Positions 8,583-17,782 of a stretch of 64,000 bases of DNA are shown one piece after another (position 1 is the first letter of the stretch; each line of letters starts with the position of its first letter). The DNA lies in assembly GCF_003947415.1 (NCBI RefSeq), contig NZ_QHKL01000008.1:372001-436000 (forward strand). The letters are read 5' to 3'. Position numbers and translations under genes: made by a program. This DNA comes from Amycolatopsis sp. WAC 01376. GTDB lineage: Bacteria > Actinomycetota > Actinomycetes > Mycobacteriales > Pseudonocardiaceae. A model generated the notes under the pieces. The model made no database searches, was not told where the DNA came from, and worked only from the letters and a program-made list of their open reading frames with translations.

Positions 8583-9785
8583 TCAGCTACTGAGCGTGAA
8601 GGCCCGGTCCGTAGCGGACCAGGCGGCCCCGATGACGCCCGCGGTGTCGCCGAGCTCGGACAGCACGATCGGCAGGTTCCCGGTCGCGAGCGGCAGCGAC
8701 CGCCGGTAGACCGAGCTGCGGATCTCGGCGAGCAGCTGATGCCCGAGCTGCGCCACGCCGCCACCGATCACGACCATGCCCGGGTTCACGAAACTCACCA
8801 GCGACGCGACCACCTGCCCGAGGCGCCGTCCGCCGTCGCGGATCAGGTTGACCGCGCCGGTCCCGCCGAACGCCGCCGCGCGGCCGACGTCCGCGGCGGT
8901 GATCGCGCCGCGGTCGGCGACGACGTCGGCGAGGTACGCCGACCGGCCGCTGCGCGCGAGCGTCAGCCCGTCGCGGGCCAGCGCGGCGCCGCCGAAGTAC
9001 GCCTCGAGGCAGCCTGTCTCACCGCAGGCGCAGGTCGGCCCGTAGTCGTCGAGCCGGATGTGCCCGATGTCGCCCGCGGTGCCGGCGACGCCGCGGTACA
9101 CCTTGCCGCCCAGCACGATCCCGCAGCCGATACCGGTACCGATCTTGACGAACACCAGGTCGTCGGTGGAGCGGGCGACGCCGGCGTGCCGTTCCCCGAG
9201 GGCCATCGAGTTCACGTCGTTGTCGACGGTGACCGGGCAGCCCAGCAGCCCGCCGAGATGGTCGCGGACGGAAAACCGGTCCCAGCCGGGCATTATCGGC
9301 GGCGCGACCGCCATGCCCTCGGCGAAACTCACCGGCCCCGGGAGGCCGATCCCGGCGGCGATCAGCTTGCCCGGCGCCTCTTCACGGATCTTCTCCGCCA
9401 ATGCGGCGATGCGTTTGAGCACGACGTGCGGCCCCTGCCGGACGTCACAGTCTTCGACGGTGTGCACCAGCACCTCGCACGAAGCGTCGGTGAGCGCGAC
9501 CCCGACCGACGTCGCGCCGACGTCGACGGAGAGCACGCGCAGGTCGCCCGCCAGCCGCACCAGCGTGGATCGCCTGCCGCCCCGGCTCGCCGACGGACCC
9601 GCGGTTTCGACGAGGCCGACCTCGGCGAGCCGCGCGACCTCGGCACCCACCCGGGCACGCGGCAGTTCCAGCCGCTCCCCCAGTTCGACCCGGGACATCG
9701 GCCCCTCATCCCGCAGCAGGGTCAGCAACTGGGTCTGGTGCCGGGTTTCGACCATCGGATGCTCCGTGGTGGATGCCGTGCTCAT
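8583..9785 (-). CDS. ROK-family transcriptional regulator or sugar kinase
   Basis: A 400-residue ROK protein. It has an N-terminal winged HTH (MSRVELGERLELPRARVGAEVARLAEVG), a phosphate-binding block LSVDVGATSVGVALTD, an acidic VDNDVNSMALGE region, and the zinc motif CACGETGCLEAYFGG. Because the HTH is present it is more likely a regulator than a kinase, though the VDND Asp needed for kinase activity is retained. Its stop is followed by hairpin A, and its start is only 10 bases after the stop of the GlxA-type regulator gene, so both may be one transcript. Confidence 0.85.
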   Translation of the reverse strand: MSTASTTEHPMVETRHQTQLLTLLRDEGPMSRVELGERLELPRARVGAEVARLAEVGLVETAGPSASRGGRRSTLVRLAGDLRVLSVDVGATSVGVALTDASCEVLVHTVEDCDVRQGPHVVLKRIAALAEKIREEAPGKLIAAGIGLPGPVSFAEGMAVAPPIMPGWDRFSVRDHLGGLLGCPVTVDNDVNSMALGERHAGVARSTDDLVFVKIGTGIGCGIVLGGKVYRGVAGTAGDIGHIRLDDYGPTCACGETGCLEAYFGGAALARDGLTLARSGRSAYLADVVADRGAITAADVGRAAAFGGTGAVNLIRDGGRRLGQVVASLVSFVNPGMVVIGGGVAQLGHQLLAEIRSSVYRRSLPLATGNLPIVLSELGDTAGVIGAAWSATDRAFTLSS

Positions 9786-9795
9786 TCAGCCGAGC

Positions 9796-10800
9796 CTACG
9801 GTGTTGTCCACTTCGTGTCCCGAATGCCTGTGGACACCCGGCTTCGCCTGAACATCGCGCGGTAGTCCCGCGGCCGGTGGCCGGTCAGCCTGGCGAAGAC
9901 CGCGCTGAACGTCCCGGGATCGCGGTAGCCGACATCTGCGGCGATACCGGCGATCGTTCGCTCCGTGGTCTCCAGCAGATGCTTCGCCCGCCGCACCCGC
10001 GCCTCCTGGAGGTAGCCGAGCGGAGTTTTGCCGGTCTCGCCCCGAAACCGCCGCAGGAGGGTTCGCGCGCTGACGTGGAACGTCGTGGCGAGCAGTCCGA
10101 GGTCGTACCGCTCGTGCAGGTTCTGGTCCAGCCGGCGTTTGACGCCTTGGGAGAACTCCCTGCCGGTGGCGGGCAACAGTTCCGCGTCGACATACGGCGC
10201 CTGGCTCGACCGCGCGTCGTCGACGAGGGCGATCCGCGCGGTCGCGCGAGCGACCCGGCCACCGTGGTGTTCACGGATGAGCCCGATGGCGAAGTCGTAC
10301 ATCGCGCTGAACGCGCCCGTCGTGGTCACCCCGCTGTCGGTGACCACGAGTTCGTCCTGGAGGACCTCGGTGCCGGGGCAGCGATCGGCCAGCTGTCCGG
10401 CGAAAAGCCACGAGGTCGTCGACCGCCGCCCGTCGAGCAGGCCGGCGTCGGCCAGCAGGAACGCGCCGACGCAGATCGAAACCACCGCGACTCCCGCCTC
10501 CGAAGCGGATTTGATGGCTTCGATTTCCGGGCGCAGCGACCTGAGCCGCGTATCGAGGTCGAGTCCCGGCGACAGCTCGAACCCGGGGACGACCAGGACA
10601 TCGACCGGCCGCACCGGCGAAACCGTGATCACCGCACCGCCGGAGGCGAACACGCGCCGCCTCGGCGACAGGATCGAGACCTCATACGAAGGATCCGCGG
10701 CGACATGCGAGGCCATCGTGAGGAGATCGGGAACTCCGAAAACCTCCGAAGCGAAACACCCCGGATAGGCGAGTACTCCGACGCGCTGCGCGGTCACCAT
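9796..10800 (-). CDS. GlxA-type transcriptional regulator (DJ-1/PfpI + AraC)
   Basis: A 334-residue regulator with an N-terminal DJ-1/PfpI-like amidotransferase fold (VGVLAYPGCFASEVFGVPDLL, and SICVGAFLLADAGLLDGR with the nucleophile-elbow Cys) and a C-terminal AraC double HTH (LATTFHVSARTLLRRFRGETGKTPLGYLQ; IAADVGYRDPGTFSAVFARLTG). Start at 10800 gives the family-typical N-terminus; a longer frame would run into the divergent gene. It is divergent from the dienelactone hydrolase gene with 73 bases between them and may control it. The effector is unknown. Confidence 0.9.
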   Translation of the reverse strand: MVTAQRVGVLAYPGCFASEVFGVPDLLTMASHVAADPSYEVSILSPRRRVFASGGAVITVSPVRPVDVLVVPGFELSPGLDLDTRLRSLRPEIEAIKSASEAGVAVVSICVGAFLLADAGLLDGRRSTTSWLFAGQLADRCPGTEVLQDELVVTDSGVTTTGAFSAMYDFAIGLIREHHGGRVARATARIALVDDARSSQAPYVDAELLPATGREFSQGVKRRLDQNLHERYDLGLLATTFHVSARTLLRRFRGETGKTPLGYLQEARVRRAKHLLETTERTIAGIAADVGYRDPGTFSAVFARLTGHRPRDYRAMFRRSRVSTGIRDTKWTTP

Positions 10801-10873
10801 GATGGCGAGATTACCCGATGATGTGGCGATCTCGCCCCTGTCCGAACCGGCGGGCGCACCGCACGATGGCGCC

Positions 10874-11665
10874 ATGACCCTCGCGGACTTCTCGAAACGG
10901 CTCGTCGAGGTCGACGGCGTCGGCAAAACCGTCTACGTCGCCGGATCCGGGGCGGCGGTGGTGCTGATGCCGGAGATGCCGGGCATCAGCCCGGACGTCG
11001 TCCGCTTCGCGCGCTGGATCCGGGACGCGGGTTTCACCGTCTTCCTTCCGTCGCTCTTCGGTGTCGACGGCGCTTTCCCCACCGCCGCGGACGGAGAGAA
11101 GGTCGTCCGCCGCGCCTGCGTCAGCGCCGAGTTCCGGGCCTTCGCCGGCGGCGGCACGAGCCCGGTCGTGACCTGGCTGCGCGGGCTGGCGCGGAAGGCG
11201 TTCGAGGAGTGCGGCGGGCCGGGCGTCGGCGCGATCGGGCTCTGCTTCACCGGCAACTTCGCCCTCAGCATGACCCTCGAACCGGCCGTCATCGCTCCCG
11301 TCGTCAACCATCCTTCGCTGCCGCTGGACGACCCGGCCGGGCTGGAACTCAGCGACGCGGACGCCGCCCGGATACGCGAACGCGTCGAGCGCGACGGGCT
11401 GAAGGTGCTCGCCTACCGCTTCGAGAACGACCGATGGTGCACAGGGCAGCGCTTCGCCGCGTACCGGGCACTTCTCGGTGACGCGTTCGACGGTCGCGTC
11501 CTCCCGGACGAGGTGGCCAATCCCGAACCGCCGCCGTTCTTCCGTGACGTCGTGGCCTGCCCCCACAGCGTCGTCACCGCCCACCTCGTCGATCAGGAAG
11601 GCCATCCCACCGTCCGGGCCAGGGACGAGATCCTGGCCTTTCTCGGCTCGCGTTTAGCCGGCTAA
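10874..11665 (+). CDS. Dienelactone hydrolase-family protein
   Basis: A 263-residue alpha/beta hydrolase of the dienelactone hydrolase class. The nucleophile elbow is GLCFTG with Cys as nucleophile, as in true dienelactone hydrolases, and the C-terminal DQEGHPT supplies the catalytic His. Start is set at ATG 10874 (MTLADFSKRLVEV); an in-frame ATG at 10799 would overlap the divergent regulator. Placement beside a GlxA-type regulator suggests control by it. The natural substrate may be a lactone or ester in aromatic breakdown, but no pathway genes are nearby. Confidence 0.85.
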   Translation: MTLADFSKRLVEVDGVGKTVYVAGSGAAVVLMPEMPGISPDVVRFARWIRDAGFTVFLPSLFGVDGAFPTAADGEKVVRRACVSAEFRAFAGGGTSPVVTWLRGLARKAFEECGGPGVGAIGLCFTGNFALSMTLEPAVIAPVVNHPSLPLDDPAGLELSDADAARIRERVERDGLKVLAYRFENDRWCTGQRFAAYRALLGDAFDGRVLPDEVANPEPPPFFRDVVACPHSVVTAHLVDQEGHPTVRARDEILAFLGSRLAG

Positions 11666-11673
11666 ACGCGGGG

Positions 11674-12336
11674 TCAGGACCAGAGGTAGCGCCGCTCGGG
11701 CCGTCCTGTACCGCCGTACTTGAGGGTCACCTCGGCCTTCCCTGTCGCCACGAAGTGCTCCAGGTACCGCCGCGCGCTCACTCGCGCGACGCCGGTCGCC
11801 TCCGCGCATTCGCTCGCGGACATCCCGCCGGGCGCGCCTCGCAGCGCGGTCTCCACCAGCCGCGCGGTCTCCGCGGTGAGTCCCTTGGGCAGCACGGGTT
11901 TCGCGCTCGGCCGCGAGCCGAAGACCTGGTCGACGTCGGCCTGGCCCGCCTCGGCCAGCCGGTCCAGCCGCTGGTGCAGCGACGCGAAATGCGTGAGCTG
12001 ATCCCGCAGGGACGCGTACTCGAACGGCTTGATCAGGTAGTGCAGGACGCCGCCCCGCATCGCCTGCCGCACGGTCTCCACGTCGGTCGCGGCGGTGATC
12101 AGGATGACGTCGACGTCCTCGGTGGCGCGCAGCTCCCGCAGCACCGAAAGCCCGTCGAGGTCGGGGAGGTAGACGTCCAGCAGCACCAGATCCGGTTTCA
12201 GCTCCCGCGCCAGGCGGAGCGCGTCGGCGCCGGTGTGCGCGACCCCGACCACGGCGAACCCCTCCGTGCGCGCGACGTATCCACTGTGGACTTTCGCGAC
12301 CATGAAATCGTCGTCGACGACGAGGACCCGGATCAT
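11674..12336 (-). CDS. CitB/DcuR-family response regulator
   Basis: A 220-residue response regulator. The receiver domain (1-120) shows the acidic pocket VVDDD (8-10), phospho-acceptor Asp54 in LLDVYLP and Lys103 in LIKPFEY. The C-terminal part has a CitB-type helix-turn-helix (SASECAEATGVARVSARRYLEHF). Its ATG overlaps the sensor-kinase stop as ATGA, so the pair is cotranslated. It faces the dienelactone hydrolase gene tail to tail. By family and position it should activate the divergent tricarboxylate transporter. Confidence 0.93.
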   Translation of the reverse strand: MIRVLVVDDDFMVAKVHSGYVARTEGFAVVGVAHTGADALRLARELKPDLVLLDVYLPDLDGLSVLRELRATEDVDVILITAATDVETVRQAMRGGVLHYLIKPFEYASLRDQLTHFASLHQRLDRLAEAGQADVDQVFGSRPSAKPVLPKGLTAETARLVETALRGAPGGMSASECAEATGVARVSARRYLEHFVATGKAEVTLKYGGTGRPERRYLWS

Positions 12337-13865
12337 CGCGGCAACCTCGCCGTGAACACCGCGCCGCCGGAGTTGTGCACCTCGACGGAACCGCCCCGCC
12401 GGACGCACGCCTGCCGGATCAGTGCGAGCCCGAGACCGCGCTGGCCGTGTGCGGCGGCCTTCGTGGTGAAGCCGTGCTCGAACACTTCTTCCGCGATCTC
12501 CGGGGCGACCCCCGGTCCGGAATCGCGGACCTCGACCCGCACCTCGTCCTCCTCCTGCCACACGCCGACCTCGATCCAGCCACGCTCACCACCCAGCGCG
12601 TCCAACGCGTTGTCGACAAGATTTCCCAGCACTGTCACCAAATCCGTGGAGAGGCCGTCCTCGACACGGTCGAGTTCGCTGTCGGGGGCCATGCGCAGCC
12701 CGGCCCCGCGTTCCGCGGCCAGCGACGCCTTCGCGATCAGCAGCGCGGCCACCGCCGGGTCGCCGATCCGCGAGCCGACCTCGGCGCGCCACTCCCCCTG
12801 CGCCGAGCTGATCCGGCTGACATAGCCGCGGACCTCTTCGTATTCCCCGAGTTCCAGCAGCCCGGAAATCGTATGCAGCCGGTTGCTGAACTCGTGCGCC
12901 TGCGCCCGCAACGTGTCGGTGGCGTGCCTGCTGGCGTCGAGTTCGTCTCGCAGGGTCATCAGGTCGGTGCGGTCCCGCAAGGTGACGACGGCTCCCCGTA
13001 CGTCGATCGGCATCCGGTTCAGCGTCAGCACCTTCCCTTTCCGCAGCACGATCTGGTCGGCACCGGTCGCGCGGCCGGTGAGCAGGTCGCGGATCCGTTC
13101 GTTGAGATCGAGCTCCTCGACCGACCGGCCGACGGCGTCCTCCGGCAACGCCAGCAGTTCGCGGGCCTGATCGTTCGCCAGGGTGATCCGGTGCTGCGGG
13201 TCGAGGCCGACGACGCCCTCCTTGATGCCGTGCAGGAGCGCCTCCCGGTTTTCCACCAGTGCGGTGATCTCGTGCGGTTCCAGGCCGAGCGTCTGGTTCT
13301 TCACGCGTCGCGCCAGCAGCAGCGAACCGCTCACGCCGATCACCAGCGCGACTCCCAGCACCCGCAGCGCGTTGTCCGGCGAGTCGAGCACGCCGGCGAA
13401 GAACCCGGGGGTCTTCGAGCCCACCGCGACCATGCGGACGACCTTGCCGCCCTTTTCGTCGAGCACCGGGACGTGCGCCACGATCGAACCGTCGAGTTCG
13501 CCGACCCACGACCGTCCAGAGAGGACAGTGCTCTCCCCGATGTCGAGCGGCGTCCGCACCTGACCCGGATCCGGTGACGCGAGCACATAGCGGTCCGCTC
13601 CCGCGATCACCACGAAATCCACCCCGGAGAAGCTCCGCGCGGTCGCCGCGGGCGCGTTCAGTTCGAACGGGCCGTTCTCGAGGTCACCCACGACCCCCTG
13701 CGCGGCGACACTCTCCGCGACCGAAAGCGCCCGGCGTCCCTCGGTCGTGCGGAAGTTGTTCCCCGCCTGGACGACGGCCAGCACGCCCACCGCGCACAGT
13801 AGGCAGGTCACGACTACGAGTTGCCATACGAGGAGCTGGCGGGCCAAGGAACCCCGAGCACCCAT
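12333..13865 (-). CDS. CitA/DcuS-family sensor histidine kinase
   Basis: A 510-residue membrane sensor kinase. A transmembrane helix near residues 10-32 and a second near 165-188 enclose an extracytoplasmic PAS-like sensor; a cytoplasmic PAS domain follows (GIKEGVVGLDPQHRITLAND). The H-box AQAHEFSNRLHTISGLLELG carries the phosphorylated His in the class typical of CitA/DcuS, and the ATPase lobe has DNALDAL, DSGPGVAPE and GLGLAL. The ATG at 13865 has GGAGGTG ahead of it. It is divergent from tctC with a 114-bp space, so it probably senses the carboxylate taken up by that transporter. Confidence 0.93.
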   Translation of the reverse strand: MGARGSLARQLLVWQLVVVTCLLCAVGVLAVVQAGNNFRTTEGRRALSVAESVAAQGVVGDLENGPFELNAPAATARSFSGVDFVVIAGADRYVLASPDPGQVRTPLDIGESTVLSGRSWVGELDGSIVAHVPVLDEKGGKVVRMVAVGSKTPGFFAGVLDSPDNALRVLGVALVIGVSGSLLLARRVKNQTLGLEPHEITALVENREALLHGIKEGVVGLDPQHRITLANDQARELLALPEDAVGRSVEELDLNERIRDLLTGRATGADQIVLRKGKVLTLNRMPIDVRGAVVTLRDRTDLMTLRDELDASRHATDTLRAQAHEFSNRLHTISGLLELGEYEEVRGYVSRISSAQGEWRAEVGSRIGDPAVAALLIAKASLAAERGAGLRMAPDSELDRVEDGLSTDLVTVLGNLVDNALDALGGERGWIEVGVWQEEDEVRVEVRDSGPGVAPEIAEEVFEHGFTTKAAAHGQRGLGLALIRQACVRRGGSVEVHNSGGAVFTARLPR

Positions 13866-13979
13866 CGCCACCTCCGCGTGACCAAAACGAACACAACAAC
13901 CATTGGGCCCGCAAGCGGGACATCTCTGTTTACACGAGTGCAACATGTCCAACCACGCGGCAGAGAGGCGGGGATCACA

Positions 13980-14966
13980 GTGAAGCCCAGTAACTGGTTG
14001 GCCATCGCGGCGGCGCTCGTCGCCGTTTTGCTGGTGCCACCGTTGCTCACCCCGGGCAGCGAGGCCGACGAGGGCTCGCAGATCCGGTCGTTGCGGGTGC
14101 TCGTGCCCAACGCGCCCGGCGGCGGTTACGACATCACGGCGCGCACGGCGACCAAGGCGATGGAGGACGCGGACCTGCTCGGCAACGCGGAGGTCTTCAA
14201 TCTCCCCGGCGCCGGCGGCACGGTCGGCCTCGGCCGAACGGTGGCCGAACGCGGCAACGGCAAACTCGTCATGTCCATGGGGCTCGGCGTCGTCGGCAGC
14301 GTGTTCACGAACAAGTCGCCGTCTTCGCTGCTCGACACCACGCCGGTGGCGAAGCTGATCGAAGAGTCGGACATCGTCGTGGTCGGCAAGGATTCGCCGT
14401 ACCAGAACATCGGTCAGCTGATCGAGGCGTGGAAGAAGGATCCCGGCGCGGTCCAGGTCGGCGGCGGTTCGTCGCCGGGCGGACCGGATCACCTGGCGCC
14501 GATGCTGATGGCGAAGGCGGTCGGGCTCGCGCCCAAGGCGGTCAACTACGTCCAGTTCGACGGCGGCGGCGAGCTGCTCGCGTCGGTCCTCGGCGGCAAG
14601 GTCGCGTTCGGCGTCTCGGGTGTCGGCGAATACCGGGACCAGATCCAGGCGGGCACGCTCCGGGTGCTGGCGGTGACCAGTGAGAAGCGGATCCCCGGCA
14701 TCGACGCGCCGACGCTTTCGGAGTCCGGTGTGGACGTCAAGTTCACCAACTGGCGCGGCATCGTCGCTCCGCCCGGCATCACCGAGGCGGACCGGGCGAA
14801 GCTGGTCGGCCTGTTCGACCGGCTGCAGAAGACGCCGCAGTGGCAGGAAGCCTTGCAGCGCAACGGATGGACCGGGGCGTTCGCCCCCGGGGAGCAGTTC
14901 GGTTCGTTTCTCAAAGAGGAGAACACTCGAGTGGCAACGGTGCTGAAAGAGCTGGGTCTGGCATGA
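13980..14966 (+). CDS. tctC: Tripartite tricarboxylate transporter substrate-binding protein
   Basis: A 328-residue extracytoplasmic binding protein of the TctC/Bug family. The N-terminal hydrophobic stretch (WLAIAAALVAVLLVPPLL) is a signal or anchor. The family motif VLVPNAPGGGYDITARTATKAM and the GAGGTVGLG loop, which grip the carboxylate, are clear. GTG at 13980 is used because GAGAGGCGGGGA precedes it; longer frames start in the divergent kinase gene. It is the first gene of the tctCBA operon and overlaps tctB as ATGA. Confidence 0.93.
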   Translation: MKPSNWLAIAAALVAVLLVPPLLTPGSEADEGSQIRSLRVLVPNAPGGGYDITARTATKAMEDADLLGNAEVFNLPGAGGTVGLGRTVAERGNGKLVMSMGLGVVGSVFTNKSPSSLLDTTPVAKLIEESDIVVVGKDSPYQNIGQLIEAWKKDPGAVQVGGGSSPGGPDHLAPMLMAKAVGLAPKAVNYVQFDGGGELLASVLGGKVAFGVSGVGEYRDQIQAGTLRVLAVTSEKRIPGIDAPTLSESGVDVKFTNWRGIVAPPGITEADRAKLVGLFDRLQKTPQWQEALQRNGWTGAFAPGEQFGSFLKEENTRVATVLKELGLA

Positions 14967-15460
14967 CGACCACATGGCTGAAGGAGCGCTCCGAACTCGG
15001 GGTGAGCGTCGGGCTCGTGGTGCTCGGCGTCCTGGTGCTCACCGACGCGCTGAGCATTCCCACCGACTTCGCCCAGCGCGGTCCCGTGGGACCGAAGGCG
15101 GTGCCGATCCTGGTCGGCTCGCTGCTGCTGATCGTCGCCGTGCTGCTGGCGCGCGACGTGCTGCGCGGTGGCAAGGGCGAGGCCGAGGGCGGCGAGGACA
15201 TCGACCTCACCGCACCCGCCGACCTGCGCACGGTCCTGTTGCTGTGCGGTGCCTTCCTCGCCAACGCGGCGCTGATCGGCCTGGTCGGGTTCCCGATCTC
15301 CGGCGCGATCCTGTTCTGGGGCGCGGCGTACGCGCTCGGCAGCCGCAACCTGGTGCGTGACCCGCTGATCGCGGCGGGCCTGTCCGTCGCGACCTTCCTG
15401 ATCTTCAACAACCTGCTCGGTGTCCCGCTCCCCGGTGGCCCGTTGATGGAGGTGTTCTGA
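14963..15460 (+). CDS. tctB: Tripartite tricarboxylate transporter small membrane subunit
   Basis: A 165-residue protein with about four transmembrane helices, as expected of TctB. Segments LGVSVGLVVLGVLVLTDAL, AVPILVGSLLLIVAVLLA, TVLLLCGAFLANAALIGLVGF and LSVATFLIFNNLLG are hydrophobic. It overlaps both neighbours (ATGA with tctC, TGATG with tctA), so the three are made together. The sequence of TctB is poorly conserved, and the assignment leans partly on gene order. Confidence 0.92.
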   Translation: MTTTWLKERSELGVSVGLVVLGVLVLTDALSIPTDFAQRGPVGPKAVPILVGSLLLIVAVLLARDVLRGGKGEAEGGEDIDLTAPADLRTVLLLCGAFLANAALIGLVGFPISGAILFWGAAYALGSRNLVRDPLIAAGLSVATFLIFNNLLGVPLPGGPLMEVF

Positions 15461-16977
15461 TGCTTCAGCAACTCATCGACGGCTTCGGCACCGCGCTGAC
15501 GCCGACCCATATCGCGATGGCGGCGATCGGGGTCCTGCTGGGCACCGCGATCGGCGTGCTGCCGGGGATCGGGCCGGCCATGGCGGTGGCGCTGCTGCTC
15601 CCGGTGACCTATGGCCTGGAGCCCACCGGCGCGTTCATCATGTTCGCCGGCATCTACTACGGCGGGATGTTCGGCGGCTCGACGACGTCGATCCTGCTGA
15701 ACACGCCGGGTGAGAGCGCGGCGGTGGTCGCAGCCATCGACGGCAACCCGATGGCCCGCAAGGGACGCGGCGCGCAAGCGCTTGCGGCGGCCGCGATCGG
15801 GCATTTCATCGGCGGCATCCTCGGCACGATCGCGCTGGTCGTGCTGGCCCCGATGATCGCGAAGCACGCCGTCGACATCGGCGCGCCGGACCTGTTCGCG
15901 ATCATGGTGCTGGCGTTCATCGCGGTCACCTCGGTGCTCGGCAGCTCCCGGATCCGCGGCGTGGCGTCGCTGCTGATCGGGCTCACCATCGGCCTGGTCG
16001 GGCTGGACGAGATGACCGGCCAGCAGCGGCTGACCTTCGGCTCGCTGCATCTGGCCGACGGGATCGACGTCGTCATCGTCGCGGTGGCGCTGTTCGCGGT
16101 CGGTGAGTCGCTCTGGGTCGCCGCGCATCTGCGGCGCAACGCGTTCAAGCCGATCCCGGTCGGCAGGCCGTGGCTTTCGCGCGCCGATCTGAAGCGGACG
16201 TGGAAGCCGTGGCTGCGCGGGCCGCTCATCGGGTTCCCGTTCGGCGCGGTACCGGCCGGTGGCGCGGAGATCCCGACGTTCCTTTCCTACGTCACGGAAA
16301 AGCGGCTCTCGAAGCACAAGGACGAGTTCGGCAAGGGCGCCATCGAAGGCGTCGCGGGTCCGGAAGCGACGGCTTCGGCCTCCGCCGCCGGGACGCTGGT
16401 CTCGATGCTGACGCTCGGCCTGCCGACCACCGCGGTCGTCGGCGTGATGCTCGCGGCGTTCCAGCAGTACGGCATCCAGCCGGGTCCGCTGCTGTTCGAG
16501 CGGGAGTCTTCGCTGGTGTGGGGCCTGATCGCCTCGCTGTTCGTCGGGCTGACGCTGCTGCTGGTGCTGAACCTGCCGCTGGCACCCCTGTGGGTGAAGC
16601 TGCTGCGGATCCCGCGGCCGTACCTCTACGCGGGCATCCTGTTCTTCGCCAGTGTCGGCGCGTACGCGGTCAACGCGGACATCTTCGACCTGCTCGTGAT
16701 GTTCGTGATCGGCCTGATCGGCTTCGCGATGCGCCGCTACGGCCTCCCGGTGCTGCCGGCGATCATCGGCGTGATCCTCGGCCCGGCCGCCGAACAGCAG
16801 ATGCGGCGCGCGCTGCAACTGAGCGACGGCAGCCTGAGCGGGTTGTTCAACACCCCGTTCGCGATCGTGGTCTACGTGATCATCCTGGTGATCCTGTTCT
16901 TCCCGCTGATCAAGCGTTTCCTGCCTTCCCGTCCCACCGCTCCCGAGACGGAGTCCAAGGACAAGGTCGACGCCTGA
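15460..16977 (+). CDS. tctA: Tripartite tricarboxylate transporter large membrane subunit
   Basis: A 505-residue membrane protein of about 11-12 helices, the transport subunit of the TTT family, which brings citrate or other carboxylates in with a cation gradient. The two conserved blocks are present: GVLPGIGPAMAVALLLPVTYGLEP near the N-terminus with GIYYGGMFGGSTTSILLNTPGE, and EGVAGPEATASASAAGTLVSMLTLGLPTTA in the second half. A strong hairpin (16992-17020) follows the stop. Confidence 0.95.
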   Translation: MLQQLIDGFGTALTPTHIAMAAIGVLLGTAIGVLPGIGPAMAVALLLPVTYGLEPTGAFIMFAGIYYGGMFGGSTTSILLNTPGESAAVVAAIDGNPMARKGRGAQALAAAAIGHFIGGILGTIALVVLAPMIAKHAVDIGAPDLFAIMVLAFIAVTSVLGSSRIRGVASLLIGLTIGLVGLDEMTGQQRLTFGSLHLADGIDVVIVAVALFAVGESLWVAAHLRRNAFKPIPVGRPWLSRADLKRTWKPWLRGPLIGFPFGAVPAGGAEIPTFLSYVTEKRLSKHKDEFGKGAIEGVAGPEATASASAAGTLVSMLTLGLPTTAVVGVMLAAFQQYGIQPGPLLFERESSLVWGLIASLFVGLTLLLVLNLPLAPLWVKLLRIPRPYLYAGILFFASVGAYAVNADIFDLLVMFVIGLIGFAMRRYGLPVLPAIIGVILGPAAEQQMRRALQLSDGSLSGLFNTPFAIVVYVIILVILFFPLIKRFLPSRPTAPETESKDKVDA

Positions 16978-16991
16978 CCAGTGGGAATCCG

Positions 16992-17027
16992 GCCCGGCCT
17001 CGACTGCCCCGAGGCCGGGCCTTTCCC
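16992..17027 (+). terminator. Rho-independent-like terminator after tctCBA
   Basis: GCCCGGCCTCG (16992-17002) and CGAGGCCGGGC (17010-17020) are perfect 11-bp arms with a 7-base loop, followed by CTTTCCC. It lies 15 bases after the tctA stop. Confidence 0.75.
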
Positions 17028-17045
17028 TCTCCGGTAGGAGGACAC

Positions 17046-17651
17046 TTGTCCGCGCGAGTGATCTTTCCGGCGCCCCACGGCGACACGATCAGTCTCATGA
17101 AGATCCTCCACCGGCCCCCGGCCGTCGGCGACACCGAACGGCCGGTTCCCCGCTGGGCGACGCGTCTCGCCTACGCGCTCCCCTGGCTCCTGCTGCCTTC
17201 ATGCCTGTGGCGACTGCCCTTTGCCGTTCATTTCGAAATGGGGCAGGTCCACGACCGCGAGATGCCGGACTACTGGTTGAGCATCCCGTACGTCCTCACG
17301 CTGAGCGTGCTTTCCGAGGCGATCGCGATCCTGGCCATCGGGCTGGTCCGGGGCTGGGGTGAGGTGGTGCCCCGATGGATCCCGTTCCTCGGCGGCAAAG
17401 CGGTCCGGCCGATGGCGGCGGTCGTTCCCGCCGTGGCCGGAGGCTTGATCCTCACCGCGCTCTTCAGCTCGATCCCCCTCGGTGGAGACCGTCACCTCAC
17501 CGTGCTCGGAGTGGTCGAAAGTGTCGGCTACATCAACGAAGGCTGGGAAACGCTGGCGACGATCTGCATCGCGCCGCTCGCGCTCTGGGGGCCGATCACC
17601 ATCGTGCTGGGGCTCGCTTATCACCACCGCCGGAAGGTAACGAAAGCATAA
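17046..17651 (+). CDS. Conserved hypothetical four-helix membrane protein
   Basis: A 201-residue protein with no family I can name. About four hydrophobic segments are visible (LAYALPWLLLPSCLWRLPF, YWLSIPYVLTLSVLSEAIAILAIGL, AAVVPAVAGGLILTALF and ICIAPLALWGPITIVLGLAY), and it ends in a basic tail HHRRKVTKA. The TTG at 17046 is selected because AGGAGGA lies five bases upstream; the in-frame ATG at 17097 has no ribosome site and would give 184 residues. It follows the tct terminator and is likely expressed alone. Confidence 0.65.
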   Translation: MSARVIFPAPHGDTISLMKILHRPPAVGDTERPVPRWATRLAYALPWLLLPSCLWRLPFAVHFEMGQVHDREMPDYWLSIPYVLTLSVLSEAIAILAIGLVRGWGEVVPRWIPFLGGKAVRPMAAVVPAVAGGLILTALFSSIPLGGDRHLTVLGVVESVGYINEGWETLATICIAPLALWGPITIVLGLAYHHRRKVTKA

Positions 17652-17782
17652 CGGCGAGGTCGCGTTTTGAACCGGGTGTCCGCCGGGGCCGTTTCAGCCA
17701 ACACGGAGTCAGTGACGTCGGCGGTGCCGGCGCCGCCTCCCCCGGGCTCCGGGCAACGACACCGAACGAGGTGAACAAGTTC

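Noticed and set aside
12333..14975. 880-residue version of the sensor kinase extended through the tctC gene
   Set aside because: The extra 370 residues are antisense to tctC, while ATG 13865 has a good ribosome site and gives the normal CitA/DcuS N-terminus.
16170..17045. N-terminal extension of the four-helix membrane protein back into tctA
   Set aside because: The added residues are an out-of-frame reading of tctA and pass through the terminator hairpin.
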